Part shown: piece by piece, positions 6,381 through 11,078 of the stretch
Layout: each line of letters opens with the position of its first letter
Position numbering within the stretch: position 1 is the stretch's first letter
Source of the DNA: an uncultured Ruminococcus sp.
GTDB taxonomy: Bacteria; Bacillota; Clostridia; Oscillospirales; Ruminococcaceae
Direction of reading: 5' to 3'
NCBI GenBank assembly: GCA_946537565.1
Contig: CAMNFW010000053.1
Span: 1 to 11,078 of the forward strand
DNA: 11,078 nucleotides
Translations under genes and position numbers: made by a program
Notes under the pieces: generated by a model
Seen by the model: the letters and a program-made list of their open reading frames with translations, nothing else
What the model was told of the DNA's origin: nothing
Database searches by the model: none

Positions 6381-6503
6381 CAGAGGGAAGGAAACACGGC
6401 ATAAAATTAAATCATTCAAGCTTTGAGCAATATAATTCAAATCTGATGATCACCCTCAGCCGTGTTCATGAGCAGTTTACTGCCGGAAAGGAGTTTATTA
6501 CCA
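6381..6503 (+). promoter_or_regulatory. Leader of the fucose operon with nested inverted repeats
   Basis: The untranslated leader holds complementary arms AACACGGC (6393-6400) and GCCGTGTT (6459-6466). Nested inside are ATCAT (6411-6415) with ATGAT (6446-6450), and a TCAA-GCT-TTGA hairpin (6416-6426). GCAGT/ACTGC (6472-6483) sits next to the ribosome binding site AAAGGAG (6487-6493). No T run marks a terminator and it matches no riboswitch I know. The fold is predicted by eye only, so it may simply be chance pairing or DNA operator sites. Confidence 0.35.
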
Positions 6504-7193
6504 ATGAACATCAATGAGATCAAAGACCAGATCTGCGACGTTTGCCATAAGATGTGGCTGTTAGGCTGGGTCGCAGCGAATGACGGAAATGTCTCGGTCA
6601 AGCTTGATGACGGGACATTTATCGCAACCCCCACAGGTGTAAGCAAAAGCTTTATAACACCGGATATTCTTGTGCGTATCAATGACAAGGGCGAGGTCAT
6701 TGAAGGCGCAGAAGGAAGACGTCCATCATCGGAGATAAAAATGCACCTGAGATGTTACAGCGAAAGACCGGACGTAGGCGCAGTAGTCCATGCTCATCCA
6801 CCGACGGCTACAGGCTATGCTGTTGCAAACAAAGCGCTTGATGATTATTCCATGATAGAATCAGTAATAGCGATAGGTTCAGTTCCTGTGACACCATATG
6901 GAACGCCTTCGACAGACGAAGTACCGGAGGCAATTACACCGTATCTTCAGGAGCATGACGTTATGCTGCTTCAGAATCACGGAGCGCTGACAGTTGGAGC
7001 TGATCTGATCACAGCGTATTACCGCATGGAAACACTGGAGCTGTTTGCAAAGATAAGTCTTAATGCACATCTTCTTGGCGGAGCGCAGGAGATATCCCGT
7101 GAGAACATCGACCGGCTTTGCAGTATGCGTTCGCAGTACGGAGTCACCGGAAAGCATCCAGGCTACAAAAAGTATAACAAACAGGAGGATTGA
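6504..7193 (+). CDS. fucA: Class II aldolase, probable L-fuculose-1-phosphate aldolase
   Basis: This zinc-dependent cytoplasmic aldolase probably splits L-fuculose-1-phosphate to dihydroxyacetone phosphate and L-lactaldehyde, the last step of the pathway in this operon. The 229 residues show the class II aldolase/adducin pattern: NDGNVSVKLDDGTFIATPTG (27-45 region), E77 at the catalytic acid/base position (SSEIKMHLRCY), and the metal histidines H96 and H98 (VVHAHPP) and H159 (LQNHGAL). Length is near that of E. coli FucA (215). The frame is open further upstream (GTG 6462, ATG 6468), but only ATG 6504 has a ribosome binding site, AAAGGAG at 6487-6493, 10 bases away. The next gene begins two bases after its stop. 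Substrate is assigned from neighbours fucU and fucI; rhamnulose-1-phosphate or ribulose-phosphate aldolase activity cannot be excluded by sequence alone. Confidence 0.88.
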   Translation: MNINEIKDQICDVCHKMWLLGWVAANDGNVSVKLDDGTFIATPTGVSKSFITPDILVRINDKGEVIEGAEGRRPSSEIKMHLRCYSERPDVGAVVHAHPPTATGYAVANKALDDYSMIESVIAIGSVPVTPYGTPSTDEVPEAITPYLQEHDVMLLQNHGALTVGADLITAYYRMETLELFAKISLNAHLLGGAQEISRENIDRLCSMRSQYGVTGKHPGYKKYNKQED

Positions 7194-7195
7194 CT

Positions 7196-7627
7196 ATGCT
7201 GAAAGGAATACCCTCGATTCTTTCTCCGGAGCTGCTTAAAATACTCATGGAAATGGGACACGGCGATGAGATAGTTATAGCTGACGGAAATTTTCCCGGT
7301 GCAGCCATAGCACAGCGGCTTGTAAGACTGGACGGCCATGGAGTTACTGAGATACTTGATGCAGTTATGAAATTCTTTCCCCTTGATACATATACGGAAA
7401 AGCCGGTTGGACTAATGGAAGTAGTTCCCGGAGATGACGTTAAACCGACGATCTGGGAGGATTACAAGGCTGTTATCAATAAATATGAGCCTGAAAACTG
7501 CAAGATAGAGTTCATTGAACGGTTCAGTTTTTATGAACGGGCAAAGAAGGCGTATGCCGTCATAGCAACTGGCGAAACCGCAATATATGCCAATATCATA
7601 CTTAAAAAAGGTGTTGTAAAGGAATGA
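7196..7627 (+). CDS. fucU: L-fucose mutarotase, RbsD/FucU family
   Basis: This cytoplasmic mutarotase interconverts the alpha and beta anomers of L-fucose so the isomerase receives its preferred form. The 143 residues align by eye with E. coli FucU nearly end to end. The N-terminus ISPELLK-type (8-15) is followed by EMGHGDEIVIAD (19-30) with H22 at the catalytic histidine position. Then come FSFYERAKKAYAVIATGE (110-127) and YANIILKKGV (131-140). ATG 7196 is chosen over an in-frame TTG at 7190 because AGGAGG (7183-7188) lies 7 bases upstream and the MLKGI start matches the family. The gene starts two bases after fucA stops and overlaps the kinase start by four bases (ATGA), so translation is likely coupled. 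Its presence is the best single indication that the operon is for fucose and not rhamnose, whose mutarotase RhaM is a different family. Confidence 0.95.
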   Translation: MLKGIPSILSPELLKILMEMGHGDEIVIADGNFPGAAIAQRLVRLDGHGVTEILDAVMKFFPLDTYTEKPVGLMEVVPGDDVKPTIWEDYKAVINKYEPENCKIEFIERFSFYERAKKAYAVIATGETAIYANIILKKGVVKE

Positions 7628-9114
7628 GCGGAAAGGTTTTATGTATTGACCTGGGAGCTTCCAGCGGCAGAGCTGTACTTGCGTGGATAAATGAAAATGA
7701 AGGCAAAATATCTGCCAGGGAGGTACACCGTTTCAAAAACAGGAGCGTTGAGGTAAACGGACGGCTATACTGGGACATTCTTGGGATATATTCCGAGATA
7801 AAGACAGCACTTGTGAAGGCGCACAGGGAAGGAGGTTTTTGCTCGGTTGGAATAGATACCTGGGGTGTGGATTATGGGATCATTGACAGCAGCGGACAGC
7901 TTATTTCTGCTCCGGTGCAGTATCGTGACAGCCGGACAGCCGGAATGAAGGCGGAGGCAGAGCAGCTTATTGACATGGAGCAGCTTTATTCCCTCACCGG
8001 AAACCAGATCATGGAGATAAACACAGCCTTCCAGCTTTTAGCTGAAAAGAAATACCGTGGCTATATCCTTGAAAACGGCGAAGCTATGCTGAATATTCCT
8101 GATCTTTTAGGATATATGCTCACAGGCGAGATATCCTCTGAGCTTTCAATTGCTTCAACGACGCAGCTTTTTGACCCGAAAAAACAGAACTGGTCAGATG
8201 CGGCGATCGAAGCCCTGGGACTTCCACGGAGACTTTTCCGGAAGATCATAAAGCCGGGACAGGTGAAAGGACTGCTGCGTAAAGAGCTGTGTGAGGAGCT
8301 TAATATACCGCAGGTTCAGGTTACAGCAGTCTGCGGACACGATACTCAGTGTGCATTTTATGCTGCACCGTATTCATATGCTAATCATATAATCATAAGC
8401 TGCGGCACCTGGTCGCTGGTGGGAACTACACTGAAAATGCCGATTCTTAGCCGGAAAGCAATGGAGCTGGAGCTTACAAATGAAGCAGGATATGACGGAA
8501 GCATTGATCTGCTCAAGAATATCACAGGTCTCTGGCTGATACAAGAGACAAAAGCTTATCTTGAAGCTCACGGCAAAATCTTAACATATGCCGACCTTGA
8601 AAATGAAGCAAGAAAATGCGAAGATTTCACAGCCTTTATTGATCCTGATTCACCGGAATTTTCAAAGGCGGGGGATATTCCCGGCAGAATAGCTGAATAC
8701 TGCCGGAGAACAGAACAGGCTGTTCCAAAAACGATAGGGCAGGTGATGAGGACGATATATCTCAGCCTTGCCATGAAATATCGTCTTGCGATCGAGCAGA
8801 TCGCAGAGCTTACCGGAAACAGCTATAGCAGCTATGAAGTTCAGATGGCAGGCGGAGGAATACGGGACACATATCTTGGTCAGCTTACAGCAGATGTAAC
8901 AGGATTAAAAGTCGGAGCCGGACCAGTTGAAGCGACTGTTTACGGCAATGCACTTATACAGCTTATTGCCTGCGGAGAGATCCCGGATAAGGTCTACAGG
9001 CGCAGGATAATGCTGCGTACACGCATAGATCTGGGAGAGGATCATTTATACAAACCGGAAATGAATTATGACAGTGAATATGAAAAATTTAAAATTATAA
9101 TTAAAAGGAGCTAA
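7624..9114 (+). CDS. FGGY sugar kinase, rhamnulokinase type, probable L-fuculokinase
   Basis: This cytoplasmic ATP-dependent kinase probably phosphorylates L-fuculose at O-1. The 496 residues follow the RhaB-like pattern rather than the classic E. coli FucK pattern. They show [13 protein letters not shown] (9-21, phosphate loop), [10 protein letters not shown] (47-56), [10 protein letters not shown] (76-85), YRDSRT (100-105), CGHDT (237-241, with D240 at the catalytic base position), CGTWSLVGT (260-268), [10 protein letters not shown] (285-294), GGGIRD (410-415) and [14 protein letters not shown] (433-446). Length is normal for RhaB/FucK. The ATG overlaps the fucU stop as ATGA. The nearest purine run, AAAGG (7618-7622), almost touches the start codon, so re-initiation from fucU translation is likely important. 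Context with fucU and fucI argues for fuculose as substrate; rhamnulose or D-ribulose phosphorylation as an additional activity is possible. The family is firm, the substrate inferred. Confidence 0.9.
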   Translation: MSGKVLCIDLGASSGRAVLAWINENEGKISAREVHRFKNRSVEVNGRLYWDILGIYSEIKTALVKAHREGGFCSVGIDTWGVDYGIIDSSGQLISAPVQYRDSRTAGMKAEAEQLIDMEQLYSLTGNQIMEINTAFQLLAEKKYRGYILENGEAMLNIPDLLGYMLTGEISSELSIASTTQLFDPKKQNWSDAAIEALGLPRRLFRKIIKPGQVKGLLRKELCEELNIPQVQVTAVCGHDTQCAFYAAPYSYANHIIISCGTWSLVGTTLKMPILSRKAMELELTNEAGYDGSIDLLKNITGLWLIQETKAYLEAHGKILTYADLENEARKCEDFTAFIDPDSPEFSKAGDIPGRIAEYCRRTEQAVPKTIGQVMRTIYLSLAMKYRLAIEQIAELTGNSYSSYEVQMAGGGIRDTYLGQLTADVTGLKVGAGPVEATVYGNALIQLIACGEIPDKVYRRRIMLRTRIDLGEDHLYKPEMNYDSEYEKFKIIIKRS

Positions 9115-9119
9115 TTACT

Positions 9120-10922
9120 ATGAATTATCCAAAGATCGGCATAAGACCGATAATTGACGGCAGACAGTTCGGAATCAGAGAAAGTCTTGAAGATCAGACA
9201 ATGAACATGGCAAAGGCAGCTAAGGAGCTTATCGAGAGCAATGTCAGATACAGTGACGGAACACCTGTACAGTGTGTAATATCCCCTTCAACCATAGGCG
9301 GCGGAGCTGAAGCTGCAAAATCTGAGGAGTTTTTTTCTTCACAGAATGTATGTGCAACGCTTTCAGTAACGCCCTGCTGGTGTTATGGCAGCGAAACCAT
9401 GGATCTCAATCCACTGACGATAAAGGCTGTATGGGGATTCAACGGCACCGAACGTCCTGGAGCAGTATATCTGGCAGCAGCAATGGCTCTCCATGCACAG
9501 AGAGGACTGCCTGCGTTTTCTATTTATGGTCATGATGTTCAGGACGCTGATGATACATCAATTCCCGATGATGTAAAGGAAAAGCTGCTGCGATTTGCAC
9601 GATGTGCTGTCGCAGCCGGACAGATGAGAAACAGAGCATATGTCAACATCGGCGGTGTAGCAATGGGCATTGGCGGTTCATACTGCAACAGTGACTTTTT
9701 CCAGAACTATCTTGGAATCCGTGCAGAGTGGGTAGATATGACAGAGATACTCCGCCGCATAAATCTTGAAATATACGATCATGATGAATATGAAAAGGCT
9801 GCAAAATGGGCAATGATACGCTGTCCTGAGGGCATGGACATAAACAAGGAGATACCGCTGAATAAAAAGATAGATCCATTTGAGTTCAAGAAGCCGCATT
9901 CCCAGGAGCATAAGGAAGAGGACTGGGAATTCTGCATAAAGATGACACTTATTGTAAGGGATATACTTCAGGGAAATCCTAAGCTGGCAGAAATGGGCTG
10001 GCTGGAGGAATCCAGAGGAAGAAACGGCATTCTCGGCGGATTCCAGGGACAGAGACAGTGGACAGACTGGCTGCCGAACGGTGACTTCATGGAAGCGATC
10101 CTCAATTCCACCTTTGACTGGAACGGCAAAAAAGAACCGGTTACAGTTGCTACTGAAAACGACGGTCTGAATGGAGTTTCCATGCTTTTTGGAAAGCTTG
10201 TTACCGGCACTGCACCGATATTTGCCGATGTCCGAACATATTGGAGTCCGGAAGCAGTTGAGAGAGTTTCAGGCTGGAAGCCGGAGGGCAAGGCAGAGAA
10301 TGGATTTATTCATCTTATCAACTCAGGAGCAGCCTGCCTCGATGCCACAGGCGTATCCAAGGACGAGAACGGAAAGGGCTGCATGAAGCCCTGGTGGGAC
10401 GTTACTGATGATGATATATCAGCGATGCTTGAAGCTACAGACTGGTGCAGCGCAAATCTGGGATATTTCAGAGGCGGCGGATATTCATCACATTTCAGAA
10501 CAAGAGCAGAAATGCCGGTAACAATGGTTCGTGTAAACATACTTAACGGCACACAGCCTTTTATACAGATCGCTGAAGGATATACTGTAACAATTCCACA
10601 CAAGGTCCATAAAATAATCGACGAGCGTACAGACAAGACCTGGCCGACCACATGGTTTGCACCGAGACTTACCGGCGAAGGAGCGTTCAAGGACGTATAT
10701 TCAGTTATGGCAAACTGGGGAGCAAACCACGGAGCTATTACTTATGGACATATCGGAAAGGATATCATAACTCTTGCAAGTATGCTGAGAATACCGGTAT
10801 CCATGCACAATATTCCAGACGAGGATATTTACAGACCAAACACCTGGGCAGCCTTTGGCACAAAGGATCTTGAAGGAGCAGACTACAGAGCCTGTGCAGC
10901 GTACGGTCCTCTTTACAAATAA
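9120..10922 (+). CDS. fucI: L-fucose isomerase
   Basis: This cytoplasmic Mn2+-dependent ketol isomerase converts L-fucose to L-fuculose; family members also accept D-arabinose. The 600 residues match FucI throughout and in length (E. coli 591). The N-terminus is [10 protein letters not shown] (6-15). The metal site residues fit E346 ([10 protein letters not shown]), D370 (IFADVRTYW) and H537 ([15 protein letters not shown]), matching E337, D361 and H528 of the E. coli enzyme. The end [11 protein letters not shown] is the usual FucI C-terminus. ATG 9120 follows AAAAGGAG (9103-9110) at 9 bases and lies 5 bases after the kinase stop. It is the last gene of the operon, followed by a strong hairpin. 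Gene order aldolase-mutarotase-kinase-isomerase differs from E. coli, where fucPIKUR and fucAO are divergent. No catalytic residue looks altered. Confidence 0.97.
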   Translation: MNYPKIGIRPIIDGRQFGIRESLEDQTMNMAKAAKELIESNVRYSDGTPVQCVISPSTIGGGAEAAKSEEFFSSQNVCATLSVTPCWCYGSETMDLNPLTIKAVWGFNGTERPGAVYLAAAMALHAQRGLPAFSIYGHDVQDADDTSIPDDVKEKLLRFARCAVAAGQMRNRAYVNIGGVAMGIGGSYCNSDFFQNYLGIRAEWVDMTEILRRINLEIYDHDEYEKAAKWAMIRCPEGMDINKEIPLNKKIDPFEFKKPHSQEHKEEDWEFCIKMTLIVRDILQGNPKLAEMGWLEESRGRNGILGGFQGQRQWTDWLPNGDFMEAILNSTFDWNGKKEPVTVATENDGLNGVSMLFGKLVTGTAPIFADVRTYWSPEAVERVSGWKPEGKAENGFIHLINSGAACLDATGVSKDENGKGCMKPWWDVTDDDISAMLEATDWCSANLGYFRGGGYSSHFRTRAEMPVTMVRVNILNGTQPFIQIAEGYTVTIPHKVHKIIDERTDKTWPTTWFAPRLTGEGAFKDVYSVMANWGANHGAITYGHIGKDIITLASMLRIPVSMHNIPDEDIYRPNTWAAFGTKDLEGADYRACAAYGPLYK

Positions 10923-10971
10923 TCATCACTATAAAAACCTTAAGATTTAATACAGATACCATATAGAAGAT

Positions 10972-11005
10972 TTGCCCCGAAGCGCTTCAAAGTGTTTCGG
11001 GGCAA
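10972..11005 (+). terminator. Intrinsic terminator of the fucose operon
   Basis: TTGCCCCGAAGCGCTT (10972-10987) pairs with AAGTGTTTCGGGGCAA (10990-11005); ten outer pairs are perfect Watson-Crick and two G-U wobbles lie near the tip. It starts 49 bases after the fucI stop. The downstream tract TGTATTATTT is T-rich but not a clean run, so termination may be incomplete. On the minus strand the bases after the stem are only moderately T-rich. Confidence 0.75.
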
Positions 11006-11078
11006 TGTATTATTTGACTGGTGAGATAAATCAGAATTTATATTACAGCTTGTATTGCATAAAATTCTCATTCTTTGT
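11006..11078. other. Non-coding end of window, with a weak promoter-like pair
   Basis: No gene is visible in these last 73 bases. TTGACT (11014-11019) and TATATT (11039-11044) resemble -35 and -10 boxes on the plus strand but are 19 bases apart, which is longer than optimal. They could serve a gene starting right of the window; I give this little weight. Confidence 0.25.

Noticed and set aside
6462..6503. Longer start (GTG 6462 or ATG 6468) for the fuculose-phosphate aldolase
   Set aside because: The extra residues have no family counterpart and no ribosome binding site precedes them, while AAAGGAG at 6487-6493 is ideally placed for ATG 6504.
6217..6503. Catabolite-repression (cre) site upstream of the fucose operon
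   Set aside because: I looked for the WTGNAANCGNWNNCW pattern on both strands and found no acceptable match.
1..11078. Mobile element, CRISPR array, tRNA, toxin-antitoxin or defence system
   Set aside because: No direct-repeat array, terminal inverted repeats, transposase or integrase motifs, cloverleaf or defence-gene motifs are visible; the helicase is a housekeeping RecD2 with all motifs and no nuclease partner.

Overview
The window is a mid-GC bacterial chromosomal segment that looks like a gut-type anaerobic Clostridia member. The Ruminococcus/Oscillospiraceae area is my best guess, from protein style and gene content only. Supporting signs are strong AAGGAG-type ribosome binding sites, TTGACA/TATAAT promoters, a Clostridia-style Cys-rich Mrp ATPase, a RecD2 helicase, and an L-fucose operon with a rhamnulokinase-type kinase. 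I see no tRNA, rRNA, CRISPR array, insertion sequence or phage gene.

Layout. (1) Bases 2-1537, plus strand: the 3' part of a SulP anion transporter with a STAS domain and an unusually long extra C-terminal region; its N-terminus lies left of the window. (2) It converges on a minus-strand Mrp/NBP35 Fe-S carrier ATPase (1584-2414); one hairpin between them can act as terminator, mainly for mrp. mrp has a promoter with both consensus hexamers and 17-bp spacing, placed directly after the upstream mreB stop codon. (3) A minus-strand cluster follows, transcribed from about 6232 leftward: a small single-pass membrane protein (5866-6207), RecD2 helicase (3578-5821, TTG start) and an MreB-family actin homologue (2527-3546). 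Gaps are 44 and 31 bases, and mreB runs straight into the mrp promoter with no terminator visible. (4) A divergent intergenic region (6208-6503) carries promoters for both directions, an uninterrupted 8+3+8 palindrome overlapping the plus-strand -35 box, and a potentially folded leader. (5) Plus-strand fucose operon: class II aldolase (FucA type), FucU mutarotase, an FGGY sugar kinase of rhamnulokinase type, and L-fucose isomerase. Its genes are 2 bases apart, overlapping by 4, and 5 bases apart, and it ends at a strong hairpin (10972-11005).

The four fuc genes make a complete cytoplasmic route. FucU interconverts the fucose anomers, FucI makes L-fuculose, the kinase makes L-fuculose-1-phosphate, and the aldolase splits it to dihydroxyacetone phosphate and L-lactaldehyde. 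No transporter, regulator or lactaldehyde reductase is present here, so they must be elsewhere. Most of the window is conventional. The points worth a second look are the SulP tail, the small membrane protein with recD2 and mreB, the operator-like palindrome, and the leader of the fuc operon.
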